From NCBI GenBank assembly GCA_012845835.1, contig JABAKD010000027.1, positions 13,500,487 to 13,564,486 of the forward strand: a DNA stretch of 64,000 bases. The letters run 5' to 3'. The stretch is from Undaria pinnatifida (lineage: Eukaryota > Sar > Phaeophyceae > Laminariales > Alariaceae). The position numbers and the translations under genes were made by a program. The notes under the pieces were generated by a model. The model worked only from the letters and a program-made list of their open reading frames with translations. It did no database searches and was not told the DNA's origin. How positions within the stretch are numbered: position 1 is the stretch's first letter; every line of letters starts with the position of its first letter. Of this stretch, positions 1 to 11,310 are shown piece by piece.

Positions 1-347
1 TCCCACCCTGGGGTTGTCTCCTTTTAACGTAAATCTTGTGCCGTGAAATTTCATCGAAAATGGTGTCGTCCTCTTTCACTGTTGGGCTTGCCAACTCAAT
101 GAATGCATGCCAATTCATGTGTATACGTGCTATCAATGCTGAAACCGATACTCAGAAGATAAAAAAAACCAAGAGTGCTGCAATACATTCAGGCCCGCGA
201 GTTGACGGCGGCAGTGTGGAGATGTAGACAGGTTCTCATGTATTTCAAACATGCTTCTGGCGTGGATACCGGCCAGACTCTGAAATTTTCAAACGTCTGT
301 TGAATAGCATCAATGGCCTTTTTCAACTCACTAGGTGTGTCGTAACG
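1..347 (-). pseudogene. Possible minus-strand coding remnant or gene end at window edge
   Basis: Two coding-looking blocks lie on the minus strand. Block 1 (347 down to a stop at 189-191) reads RYDTPSELKKAIDAIQQTFE and on to CLHLHTAAVNSRA; just upstream is an AAGGCAG that could be an acceptor. Block 2 (about 151 down to the window edge, in another frame) contains HAFIELASPTVKEDDTIFDE. A helix of the SELKKAIDAI type followed by MRTCLHLHTAAV loosely recalls the C-terminal end of Tc1/mariner or IS630-type transposases, but no catalytic residues are present and I do not assign a family. The blocks may be two exons, or one frame broken by a shift. Confidence 0.3.
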
Positions 348-514
348 ACTGCCTTTTTAAAAGACAAACGCAAGGGTTCAAATTCTAACGTGTGTTGCAC
401 TGACCTCGAAAACTATTCAAGTGATTCCCATAAGAATGCCACACAAAAGTGCACGTTACAGCGTTCCGCGTGTTGCCCCCCCCGCTCTATGACCCAACAA
501 TGGTTTGAGCCTAA

Positions 515-660
515 GAAGCTACTGAGGAAGCTGAAGCAGCAGATGTAGCTGATGCAGTCGAAGCTGAAGCTTATGATGAAGCTGAAGCTTGTGATGACGC
601 AAACGCAGCTGTTGAAACTGATGCAGTAGATGCCGCTAGTCTTGTTGTCGCCGCCTTTTG
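515..660. repeat. GAAGCT/GAT-rich low-complexity stretch
   Basis: Degenerate GAAGCTGAAGCT and GATGCAGT units give an Ala/Glu/Asp-rich + frame (no upstream start, preceded by a stop) and Ser/Ala-rich minus frames. I see no splice sites or family match. The rest of 361-1,700 shows nothing I can name. Confidence 0.35.
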
Positions 661-1711
661 CGATATATGTAGTAGTGATGGGGCTGATGTAGCTTCCGCC
701 AGGTTGGCTGCAGTTGCACTGCTGATGATGATAATGATGACGATACTGCTGTCGAATATGTTTGCTCCGTGTCTTGATCCGCTTAATGTTCCGTGTCGTA
801 ATTTGATGAACGCGCCATTTTCGAGTGCGGTTGAGACGTTGATATTCGTGGTGATGACGGCACTGTGATGGATGGTGGGTAGCTGCTGCGAGAGGAAGTC
901 GTTTGAGAAGCTGACGGGCGTGATGATGACGTCGCAGCGGTGGGTGTGTAGCTGATGGGATAATGAAGGAGTAATAGTAAAAATGTAGCAGGACACGAAG
1001 TAGCTGGGGTAGTCTCAGAGGTACGTTCCATGGGAGAAGGTAGCTAGCCTGTAGACGTTGTTGCTGCTCCAGGTTCCCATCTCCTTGCCCATGCGTCCCT
1101 CCTATGAGCTGCGTCCGGTAGTCCCCCACGACTTTTGAAGGGTGTTCTGAATTCGGTTTGGATGAACGATGCCATGACTGAGGAATGATGGTTTTTGAGC
1201 TTGTATCACAAGGGGCTGATGGTATGTGCTGTGTGGTTTGTGTAACCGTAACACATCTGCGGAGATGCGTCGGGACTCATGGTTTCCCGAGAACGGGTAT
1301 ATAATTCGGTATGTGACCGTGACACGGGGTCACGTACAAAACAAAGGGCCAAGCCCCCACGTCAGGACTTGAACTTATCTTCTTCATGGGACCCTAACTC
1401 GATCAATTTAAAACTTTCTCTACTCGTGTCCTCGCCTCATGGCGCTCCTGGCACTGAGACTGCTGTGCCCGTGAGCCAGGCAACCCCTTGTGCACGTGGT
1501 TCATCGATTACATGCGTCTCGACAAAGTACACGAGGGAGGAGGGTTTTCCCTTCCTCTTCTCCTCCTGGGCTTCTCTCTCTCTCTACAGTACACGTCTCA
1601 CCAAACCCAACACAACAGCTCCTGGGTAGATTTATTATGCTACATATACGTGTCGGCCTGCCTTCAATATCACCCGGTTTCTTATTTCATGCCCTCAATC
1701 ATGCTACACAA

Positions 1712-1960
1712 TAGAGGCATAATAGCCCTTTTTGGCTGAAAGGCTCTCTGAACGACGGGGATTCTTAACCCAATTTTGTCGGGTTTTACCGGTTTGTTGG
1801 TTTTAGACTAGCTTTTGTTGTAGACCTATAAATCATGGGATTGTTCATGGGGTATTATTTAGTTTTTTCCCCCGAAAAATATTTTTTTTTTGTTAGAGGG
1901 GTCCTCTCAAGTGGTTAGGAGCCTCAGGAACTAAATGGCGCACCTCTAACGGAACATGCG
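1712..1960 (-). repeat. MITE-like family E copy
   Basis: Starts near ATAGAGGCATAATAGCCC, contains TTTTTGGCTGAAAGGCTCTC and CTCTCAAGTGGTTAGGAGCC. Related copies lie at 2.27, 2.62, 4.42, 33.07 and 43.44 kb. Ends carry a short inverted pair (GATA-TAGAGGTA inside GCGTGCTACGA). Confidence 0.35.
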
Positions 1961-2271
1961 CGTCCCCTGTACTATCTGCATACGTTGAAGATATCGACCG
2001 AGGGAATTGGCCTCAGCGGGACCCGTACCCCGAACGGAAAGATCGTCCCGCGACAAGCCGGGACAGCTTGCTCTTATCTGTTGGGGGCAATATGTGGGCT
2101 TTGGTACACACAGGGACATCATGCCGATTTGACCGCTTCTTTTTCGGTTAACTTCTCGATACTCTCGTCTTGGGTGCTCTTAGATCTCGCGAGTGCCCGT
2201 CGTATACCTTAAAACTCCTCCCCCCCCCCCCCACTGTATTAAATATGCTTCAAAACATAGTACATTGTAGT

Positions 2272-2590
2272 TAGAAGCGTGGCCCGATAGAGGTACCGAT
2301 TTTTTTGGCTGAAACGGTTTCTGAACGACGCAGGGGCTCCTTAACCTGTAAATAAAACCGTCGGAACTTAAATTCTTGTTTTTTTTCATATTGTATTTTC
2401 GTTGTGAATACCTACAGTAGGCCATGTTTTTTTTTTTTTTTTCATCGACGAGCTCGAGTATTATCGTAGAACTTTTGGATTTTTATCCAAATCAGTTTTT
2501 GGCTGTGAGGTATACTATTAACAGTACAGAGCTCCTCAAGCGGTTAGGAGCCTCGGAAAACAAAAAATGTCACACCTCTCGAGACCGCAG
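2272..2590 (-). repeat. MITE-like family E copy
   Basis: CCGATAGAGGTACCGATTTT, GGCTGAAACGGTTTCTGAAC and CTCCTTAACC at the left, CTCCTCAAGCGGTTAGGAGC at the right. A 12-C run lies at its edge and a 19-T run inside. Confidence 0.4.
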
Positions 2591-2621
2591 CGTGACGCCC
2601 TATACCCCCACCTTCACTGAC

Positions 2622-2885
2622 GCGTGCTACGACAGAGGTGCGCGCCACTTTTCTTTTCCGAAGCTCTCCTCAATTTGGGAGCTTAAGAAGAGACCTATCT
2701 CAAAAACTGATTTGGAAAAAAAATGAACTGCTATGATACCGGATGAAGAATCCCATGGCCCACGTATATGGAACGAGAATATCATGCAAAAATTAAGGGG
2801 GCGTATTTTCCAACGATTTGGGTTAAGGAGCGCCGTCAAAAATTCGGACACCATTTCAGACGAAAGCTGCTACCTCTATATCCCA
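2622..2885 (+). repeat. MITE-like family E copy
   Basis: GCGTGCTACGACAGAGGTGC at the start, CAATTTGGGAGC, ACCGGATGAAGAATCCCATG, GGGTTAAGGAGCGCCGTCAA and a GCTACCTCTATATC end. It is nearly full-length compared with the 33.07 kb copy. Confidence 0.45.
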
Positions 2886-3304
2886 CTGCCGAGCATAGGT
2901 CACTCGCAGCGGGTGGCCCTCCACCTCGCGCAAAGCCGAAACGTAAAGCGTTTGGTAGGCGAAGCGCAACAGCCAAGTCCACGGCAACGGCGCGAACCGC
3001 TAAATCGTTAAGCACGGGAACTCCAAGGCAGCAAATGAATAGATTGGCCACTCACGCTATAGGGCTCTATCCTCAAAAGTTACCCCCCCCCCCCCCTCCC
3101 AGGCGCCCACGAGGCGTTTTTGTGTAGGGGACCTGGACCTGCCAGAAAGACGAAACAGGTACTGTACAACGGTAGTCGCGGGTGTGAAGGAATGGTGTGT
3201 GCCAAGGCCCTGACTCTGTGCGAAGAGCTGCAGACACTTCGGTGCCACCTCTGAAGCCCTTCTCACAGAGGCAGAGCCTCGACACACATCATTCCTTGTT
3301 CAGG

Positions 3305-3660
3305 ATGGGGAGGAGGGAGAAGGGGCATCAGAGGTGCCCTCTTGTGGCCGGGAAGCCGAGCGTAGAGCCCACATAATAGAGGGAGAACAATGTTAACTAT
3401 TGTACAAGGAGAAACGGGATGTGCTAGAGAATATGAGAAAATACACGAACGTTGTACTATGGTGAAGCTTGGTACATGAGATAGTAGCTAGAAAACAATA
3501 ACTAATATATCCTGGGAGCTGGGTGGCGGTCACAGGCGGCCAAACAGGAAGCAGATAAGATGAACAAGAAGTTTTAAGGCAACGTGTGGAAGAAAAGGCA
3601 TTAGATTTTCATGAGCAAGAAGTTTCAAGGCAATATATGGAAGAAAGGTATTGAGCAACC
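3305..3660. repeat. Purine-rich tract and 50-bp duplicate; nothing coding seen
   Basis: A purine run (GATGGGGAGGAGGGAGAAGG, 3,304-3,323) resembles an LTR element's polypurine tract but no LTR pair was found. A roughly 49-bp unit (CAAGAAGTTT(T/C)AAGGCAA) occurs twice at about 3,567 and 3,616. Confidence 0.4.
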
Positions 3661-4069
3661 CATTTTTTTTCAGAGGTGCTTCGATGAGGAGCAAGAACTG
3701 TGCTCCGTCTCAAAAAAGGATGCGAGGGTATACGGTCGAACGACTACGCCTAGGCATGAAATGAGTACCCCCCCACTGCCCCACCCCTAGCACAACCGTG
3801 ATCGTATAACATCGTACACGGCGATAAGTCCGAGCCATCTGAGGACGAGTTCCCTCACTCCGCCATCGTTGTTCGACGCGCGTTACGATATCGAGAGGGG
3901 AAACTTTTTTGGCTGAACCACTTTTTCAGAATGACGGTAATATCCTCAAAAACCCCAAACCGTTGAAATTTCGTCCCTTAGAAAAAAAAACACACACACA
4001 CACGGTTGTTGCATGCCTCGGCCATGGGATTGATTGTTTCATCGATGAGGCTGATTCTACGATATAGGC

Positions 4070-5690
4070 CCACCCCCCAGCGATCTTCTTCAACGAAACG
4101 TTTCATGGCTGCTCGACACGAGTAAGGATGCGAATTATATAGCAATATCTTCCATGATTTGTTCTCTCTTGTTTCGCAAAGAAAGGGCTATCGAACGATG
4201 ACGTCGGGGGGGGGGGGGCAAGGAGGGGTCCCGTATTTTTCAGGAGATACTGCCGGGAGCGGGAGCTGGTTTCAAAAACCGGCGATTTCGGTAAAATATG
4301 AGTTGGGTGGGCTACCGTATTTCCAGAACGACTTGAAAAAAAATAAACTTCTCTCAAGTTTTTTTCCAAGAAACCAGTTTATTTTCGGCGAGGTATGCAA
4401 AGCTTATCAAACTGACGCGTGCGACGTACGATATAGAGGTAGCAGTTTTCGTCTGAAACGGTTTCTGAATTTGACGCCGGGGCTCCTTGACCCAAAATAC
4501 GTCGGAAAAAAAATAAATAATAGGCCATTTTTGTTTTTGCGCGATTTTTTTTCCGTCGTGTGCACCCAGAGAGGCGAGATCTGGGATTTTTCATCCGGGG
4601 TATGTATGTATGTATAGAGTGCTCAGTTTTTATTTTTTGATCCATTTGGTGGATCCCAGTTTTTGTTGGGAGAGGTCTCTCAAGCTCCCAAATCGAGGAA
4701 ACCTTGCAGAACAAAACTGGTGCACAATGCTCGCTATCGTAGCACGCATCAAGTGACGAGCCTCAGAAGGAAAATGGCCTACCCTTACACCGTAGCGTGG
4801 CTTGTAAGCACACTGTACCATGCTTTCTTCTTGCTGCATAGTACCGTCGCTGGCAGATGGACACGTTTCTTGGGCTGTGGTGGTGATCCGCGCTCTTGTT
4901 TGTGTGCTAAAAATCTTATGGGTTTGGTTCTTCAAGTCCACAGGTAAAGCCCCGAAGGCGCGCTCGGTGGCCGAAACCTTGACGCCTCTGCCTCTCCGGG
5001 TTGAGCGGAGGCTACAGTGCAACAGCACCTGGGGTGATTGCGATTTACAAAAATTCGTCCAGGTTGGCAAAAAATAAATAAATTATATCATAGCGTTGAA
5101 GCCGAGACGAACGTCATAACCCACGGCCATTGCAACCATGCCACGAAAAAACTAGGTTGGATAGACGAAAAAAAAACAAAAAAACAAAATGGTGGAGGGA
5201 AAAATACGTTTCTGACCTATTTTTTTGGGCTGTTTTTTATTGGGCTGGGTTGGCCTTGGATTTCGACGTTGGACGGTTTCGATATTCTAGTAACAGTATA
5301 ATATGTTTTCCCACCCCCGAGTCTTACTACGGTAGCCCCCCCGATATTCTAGTAACAGTATAATATGTTTTCCCACCCCCGAGTCTTACTACGGTAGCCC
5401 CCCCGATATTCTAGTAACAGTATAATATGTTTTCCCACCCCCGAGTCTTACTACGGTAGCCCCCCCGACTTTTCTTTAACGAAATCGCCGGTTTCAAAAC
5501 CAGCTCCCGGTCGTATCCTCCTGAAATACGGTGTGTCCCTTGACACCCCGACGTCATCGATCGATAGGCCTTTCTTTGAAGCGCACAAGAAAATATACCC
5601 GTGGATATACTTTGTTTTCAATTGTATTCTTCCTCGTGTCGAGCAGCCATATTATAGCGTTCGTTAAACAAAATCGCTGATTTGGGGGGG
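4070..5690. mobile_element. Foldback-type element with about 220-bp inverted arms
   Basis: The left arm (about 4,070-4,310) includes ATGGCTGCTCGACACGAG, GACGTCGGGG and CCGGCGATTTCGG. The right arm (about 5,470-5,690) carries the same blocks inverted in the same order: CGAAATCGCCGG, CCCCGACGTC, GTGTCGAGCAGCCAT. Homology extends outward into an AGCGAT(C/T)TT..CGAACG stretch next to a G/C run. The roughly 1.2 kb between the arms contains a family E copy (4,420-4,760) and a 62-bp triplication but no transposase, so the element is non-autonomous. I could not identify a target-site duplication. Confidence 0.5.
5281..5466. repeat. Three exact 62-bp tandem units
   Basis: Units begin GATATTCTAGTAACAGTATA at 5,281, 5,343 and 5,405, each ending in a run of seven C. 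They are identical, so the triplication is recent or maintained. It lies inside the foldback element. Confidence 0.9.
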
Positions 5691-6654
5691 GCAGCTACGC
5701 CGAAACGCTAACCGACGACCAAAGCTGGTAGCACTCGCAGAACACCCTGGTCTACGCCGTAGTTAGACTGGCGCGAAGGGGCCTCTCGATTGCTTGATTC
5801 GTTTAGAACGTCCGAACAAATTTCAGTCTCGATCGAGATGTTATTTTATTGGAACTAATCGTGGAGCCGTGCTTAAATGCCAGGCGCATCATGACGCACA
5901 CTGACACGTAAGAAACGGTGTCGTTTTTACGTACCAGTAGTATCACCTTCGAGGGCGCGACAAGTCAATACCAGGCATCAGGTACTACTACCTGTCGTAG
6001 GCATGCTTTATGGGGTATATACCCCCGGTACTGCTTCTACATCATAGTACTGCAGCTGCGGCATACGTATATGGGGCAGAAGTGATGTACCCAATCAGCC
6101 GTTTTCGGAAGAGGTGAATGCCGAAATGGGAAATATGAAACATGTAACCCTACAGCCAGTATACTAACAACCAGATAAAAGAAACGTTTGCAGGGGTATG
6201 TACTGGATTGGTCAGCAGCGTTCGGGCTGCATATCGTACACCGCGGGTCTTTGTTTCCACGCCCCTATGGTGCCGACGAACGAAACGGACGGGGGGGGCG
6301 GGGGCGGGGGGGGGGGGGGTGAGATGACGGAGCTTTCCAGCAACGGGGAAGCGGGGAAAGAGCGGGCGAGGGGTGTGACGTAAGGGATGCAGCAGCTGCT
6401 CCGTATTTGTAAGCATACTCGACTCCTACACCGGCCGAATCATGGACGTACGTGTAGGCTCAGCACAGGACGCTTAAGAACTAGGGGAAGTCTTGAGTTC
6501 TTCTTTGAGAAAGGGTGCGCGGTCTACACTATACCTGTTCAGTATCGAGACTCTCGAATTTCTTATTTTCATGTACGTATATTTCAGGCTGGTTTTCTTG
6601 GTAAACTGTTTCTTATTAATAATAATTTATCTGCGATGACTATATAGTATGTAA
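5691..6654. other. No gene seen
   Basis: Mixed sequence with a G run at 6,289-6,320 and several TAC/GGTA-rich stretches. Short frames only, none with splice support or recognisable motifs. Confidence 0.5.
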
Positions 6655-6970
6655 TGTGTATTTCCTTCCACAGCTGTCAGATTTTGTCCCCCTCAAAAAC
6701 GTGTTTTATAGTTTCCGCGCACAGATTGATTAACATCACCCTGTTGACCCTGGTACAAGCTACACTGTAGTTCAACATCACCCTGTTGACAAGCTACAAG
6801 ACTTAGTGCTGTGGTTCCAAGGGGAGTCGCCGACCTATATATATATATCCTTAATGAGGACACACACCCAGTAATACGCGCGATCGGAGTATCACACACA
6901 GCTTGCAAAGATTTTGAGTTTCGACCAAATCTTCGATCTCACAATCACAGCTGGATGGAGTGTATTTTCA
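6655..6970 (-). repeat. Dispersed repeat family A, copy
   Basis: Contains CTGTCAGATTTTGTCCCCCT, ACATCACCCTGTTGACCCTG, GGGGAGTCGCCGACCTATAT, GCGCGATCGGAGTATCACAC and CTTCGATCTCACAATCACAG in the minus orientation relative to the copy at 37.7 kb. An ACATCACCCTGTTGAC segment is repeated once internally (about 6,734 and 6,776). Confidence 0.55.
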
Positions 6971-7591
6971 TTTTTATAACATATAGACTATATGCGTATC
7001 ATAATACACTGATTGATTGCTGGATGGCAAGCGAGATACTCGGAAATGAATGCATCCTTGCGCTTGGAGGGGGGGGAGGGGGGGGGGGGGGGGGGGGGGT
7101 GACCAGGAGGACACGCGGGCGCATACGTAGTACACGTACTACTTCTTCTGCTAGTTGTTGGTTGTTTGGATACTTGGATACTATTAATACGTTGTTTTGC
7201 GCTTTCACTTTTTTTGGTGGTCATATTAATAGTAACACAGCACACTGCCGGATGAAAAAAAATGAAAAAATGAAAAAAATATACCCGGTACCAATAAATA
7301 GAGCACAGGCAACAACAGCAGCAGTTCACTACTGCTTGCTGCTGCTGCTGCCTGTAGTACCTGGCATGTAGTACCTGCGGTGATACAAATAAACGAGAAC
7401 CAACTTTGTCTTGTGAGATCAACAAGCTACCACAGGTGTATACTTTATCCAGTTGTTGCTATCAGTTACCAGGTGCCCCAGGGTATTCGCGTGAATAAGG
7501 GGTTGTGGCTGCGCACTATTAATATTTGTTGTTCATTGTGCCCTCCGACAAATTGTATACCAGGTAGCGTAGCGTAGATGCCTTTCCGATA

Positions 7592-8100
7592 TATATATAT
7601 GTTATAAAAAATTGAAATACACTCACAGCTGTGAGATCGAACATTTTGTCGAAACTCGTCTTTACAAGCTGTGTGTGATACTCCGATCGCGCGTATTACT
7701 TGTTGTGTGTCCTCATTTAAGGATGTAAGTCGGCGACTCCCCTTGCAACTACAACAGTTAACAGTGTAGACCTATCAGGGTCAACAGAGTGATGTTAGTC
7801 AGTCTGTGCACGAAAAATATAAAACCCGTTTCTGAGGGGGACACAATCTGACAGCTGTGGAAGGAAATGCATCAGTTCATCAAGCGAATCCTGTAAGTCC
7901 AGTAGCCGGTGAGGGGAGGGCGGAGTTTTTAAGGACGTGGGGGCCTGATTTTGATCAAAAGGGGGGCGGGAGGGGGGGGGAGGGGAGGAGGGACAGGTGG
8001 GGCAGCTCAATTTGTGCGTGGAAACTACTCCGGAGTATAAATCCTTCTTTTGGGGGAGGGGGGGGGTGTGTGGGGGGGGGGGGAGGGCTTTAGGTCGCAT
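7592..8100 (+). repeat. Family A copy with G-rich 3' extension
   Basis: Carries the same blocks in the forward direction (ATACTCCGATCGCGCGTATT, GTCGGCGACTCCCCTTGCAA, CTGACAGCTGTGGAAGGAAA), followed by an extension with ACGTGGGGGCCTGATTTTGA and long G runs. It faces the inverted copy at 6.66 kb. Confidence 0.55.
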
Positions 8101-8700
8101 ATATGTAGGGGTTTGCTATACGCGTGTTGCTAGGTGTAGGCAATGTTGCGGGTGGTGGGGAAGGAGAGGGCGTTAGGGGCGGGGGTGTGTGGGAATTGCA
8201 GCAGCGGCATGGACGGCTCTAAAACGATAATGAGGTGATACCCAGGGCGTGGAAGTGTTTAGTACTCTGGCGGATTTCGATATTAGGTGGGGAGTTTAAG
8301 CAAGAGAGAGCGAGGAAAAAAAGGGGGGGGGGGGGGAAGGGTGTCCAAGAGGTTTAGGTCACATACAATATTAAAATACACTCCAGCTATGAGATCAAGG
8401 ATTTGGTTGAAACTCATCTTGGCAGCATTGTGTGTGATACTCCGATCGCGCGTATTAATCACGTATGTAGGGGCTTGCTATACGCGCGGTGCTGGGTCTA
8501 GGCGATCGTGCGGGGTGTGGGGAAGGAGGGGGCGTTGGAGGGGGGGAGGGGGGATGAATGAAAGATACGTCATGGATGGGTAGAAAGATAATGACGTGAT
8601 ATTAATTGCGTAGAAAGTGTTTAATACTCTGGCCGGTTTCGATTGTATGTGGGGCGTTTGAACGAACTGGGCGGGGAACAAAGGGGGGGGGGGGGAGGAT
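8100..8700 (+). repeat. G-rich repeat segments linked to family A
   Basis: Two diverged units each hold a GCTATACGCG(T/C)G(T/G)(T/G)GCT block, a run such as GGAAGGAGGGGGCGTTGG(A/G)GG and a CTCTGG(C/-)CGGTTTCGAT-like end; similar units recur at 22.2-22.56 and 38.5-39.07 kb. A family A 5' fragment (CAGCTATGAGATCAAGGATT) lies between them at 8,385. Confidence 0.4.
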
Positions 8701-8739
8701 ATATCAAACAGGACATAAAGGATAAATCAATACATTCCT

Positions 8740-9175
8740 TCCACAACCAACCGTCAGATTTGTTCGCTTAAAGGGTTTATAGTTGCCGCGCGCAGATTGA
8801 GCTGCCCCTCCCCCCCCCTCCCCCCCTCCTGCCCCCCTTTTGATCAAAATCAGGCCACCACGTCCTTCAAACTCTGCCCTCCCCTCACCGGTTGTTCGAC
8901 TTGCAGGATTCACTTCATTAACTGATGCATTTCCTTCCACAGCTGTCAGATTGTGTCCCCCTCAGAAACGGGTTTCATAGTTTCCGCGCACAGACTGCCT
9001 AACATCACCCTGTTGACCCTGATAGCTACACTGTAGTTGCAAGGGGAGTCGCCGACTTATACCCTTAATGAGGACACACACCCAGTAATAATACGCGCGA
9101 TCGGAGTATCACACACAGCTTGCAAAGACGAGTTTCGAAAAAATCTTCGATCTCACAGCTGGAGAGTGTATTTTT
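8740..9175 (-). repeat. Family A copy, inverted
   Basis: Carries two TTCCTTCCACA..CAGATT blocks (8,735 and 8,931), then CATCACCCTGTTGACCCTGA, GGGGAGTCGCCGACTTATAC, CGATCGGAGTATCACACACA and CTTCGATCTCACAGCTGGAG. The C-rich stretch at 8,805-8,845 is the complement of the G-rich tail seen in forward copies. Confidence 0.5.
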
Positions 9176-9597
9176 ATTTTTGTAATATACCAACTAGATC
9201 CTCTTCCGGAAAGCAGAATCAATATACTGCACGTATGCATGGCATTAACCGTCGTGTCTCTCCCGTGACTTGCCAGCCGTTTATCAGTTTCCCTTCTCCA
9301 CAACTTTTCATCTTAATTTGGAGCTATCGCGGTGTACTACATGCACTGCTATCGCTCGTAGCACTCATTCATGCAAAGCCCTCATAATATACTGCTGCTG
9401 CTTGTTGTGTTGTAGGTGTTATAAGGCTAAGGTTGCCGTATCTTAACATATGTGCGTATGCCATCCAATGAAGGGAGGGGGGCGACGGAAGGAGCTGGGA
9501 TAGCGGGGAAACAGATTATCTGTAGCACTTAGCCACAGAAAATTATTTTACTACACGCTACAGTTCCTATTATCAAGATTGTAGACTAGTCTATGCT

Positions 9598-10505
9598 AAG
9601 GTATTAGTGGGGTATTAGTCCGTTTGACCACTTGCAATAAAGGTTAACCAATAATATAGCTCACCCAAACTAAGCCTTATAACACTTCCCCCCCCCTGAA
9701 ACGGCGGGATAGCAGGTCGGACGGATATATATATATATTTATACGGGCGGACATGTCAATATCCAAGCGGTTTCATTTCCTGGAGATACCGACCGCGGGG
9801 GAGAGTATTTTCAAGTTTGACATACATGGGGAAAGAGTCTGAAAAAAAAATTTATTGTGGTCTGGATGTGGGACTCGAACCCACGACCCCAAAAGCCCAT
9901 GGTCTGTCGACGACGCCATTTGTAGTATGGTATTTGTGGGGTATCAGTCTGTTTGACCACTTGCACAATGTTAACCAATAATAGCTTACCCAAACTAAGC
10001 CTTACAAGACTCCACCCCCCCCCTGAAACGGCGGGATACCAGGTCGGCCGGGGGTATACGGGCGGACCTGTGTTAAGGTATTAGTGGGGTATTAATCCGT
10101 TTGACCGCTTGCAAAAGGTTAACCGATAGCTTACCCAAAGTAAGCCTTATAACACTCTCCCCCCCTTGAACGGCGGGGGATAGCAGGTCGGCCGGATATA
10201 CGGCGGACCAGTCTATATCCAAGTCGTTCCATTTCCTGGGCATACCGGGGAGAGTATTTATCAAGTTCGGCATGCTATGGGGAAAGTCTGAAAAAGTTCA
10301 TTATGGTGGATGTGGGGCTTGAACCCACGACCCCAAAAAAACCATGGTCTGTCGACGACGCCATTTGTTAAGGAATTAGTGGGGTATCAGTCCGTTTGAC
10401 CACTTGCAACTGGTTAACCGATGGCTTGCCCAAACTAAGCCTTGTGACACCTGTCATTATCCAAGCGGTTTAAATTCCTGGAATGTACCCCGGGGAGAGT
10501 ATCTT
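9598..10505 (-). mobile_element. Array of four copies of a second tRNA-derived SINE
   Basis: Four head-to-tail copies run right to left. Two are full (about 9,598-9,921 and 10,074-10,367) and two lack the head (9,922-10,073; 10,368-10,505). On the minus strand each full copy starts TGGCGTCGTCGACAGACC, has a T-arm with a perfect B box (GTGGGTTCGAGTCCCAC in the 9.87 kb copy), a T/A-rich link, and a body ending near TAAGGCTTAGTTTGGGTGAG and GTCAAACGGACTAATACCC. The A-box half is weak and no clean anticodon arm forms, so I call it tRNA-derived rather than a tRNA gene. The C-rich stretches differ in length between copies. Confidence 0.55.
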
Positions 10506-10992
10506 GGTTATACTACTAGCTTGTCCGTCCGGGTTATATGATATCAAATTTTGCCGCCTTGCTCAGGCCGGCTTAATTCCGGCCCCCACACTGTGAAATC
10601 GGGAGGTCGTACACTAGTAGTACTCGTCGTATAACAACTGTGTCGTTGCCGTGGAACACGGACGGTGGTAAGTGGTGTGTGCAGTGTACCGGTCCTAGAG
10701 TACTCTCAGATCCCGGACCCATATAAAATATTGGGTCGTTGCCTATCTATGCCTTTTTTCCGTTGTCTGCTGTCTGCTGTTGCCTGCTGCCACGCTATAT
10801 ATATTTATTGTGTGCTGTATCTAGTCTATACAGTCTAGTACATATGTCCTCGCTAAGTACTGTACCACCCATGTCCAGCTACACTACTGCCGTCACAACA
10901 ACCAACCCTTGGACCAGTTCAGAGTCATACTCCGGAGTATTACACATCAGTACGTTCAACCGGGTAGTTGTTATTGCCCCTCTCCTCTTCTA

Positions 10993-11310
10993 GACTATAC
11001 TCTCTGTGCATATACATATTCTGGTTTGTGTGTGAAAGAGTGCTGCTTGCTGTGTGTGAGGTTTGTTTATAGGCACAGTGCAAGCTTCAATTATAATTTA
11101 CTACACTCTCTGTACATACACATATTCTGGTTTGTGTGTGAAAGAGTGCTGCTTGCTGTGTGTGAGGTTTGTTTATAGGCGCAGTGCAAGCTTCAATTAT
11201 AATTTACTACACTCTCTGTACATACATACACATATTCTGGTTTGTGTGTGAAAGAGTGCTGCTTGCTGTGTGTGCAAGGTTTATAGTCTAGGCACAGCAG
11301 TGCAAACTAC
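10993..11310. repeat. Three tandem units of about 107 bp
   Basis: Units begin near 10,998, 11,104 and 11,211 with ACTCTCTGT(G/A)CATA, then TTCTGGTTTGTGTGTGAAAG and GCAAGCTTCAATTATAATTT. The third unit has an extra CATA near its start. Confidence 0.85.

Noticed and set aside
413-1129. 238-codon minus-strand reading frame
   Set aside because: Low-complexity His/Ser/Ile-rich translation over a GAAGCT/GAT-rich tract, with competing open frames on both strands and no motif.
3303-3330. LTR retrotransposon suggested by a polypurine tract
   Set aside because: No paired LTR, primer-binding site or pol sequence was found around it.
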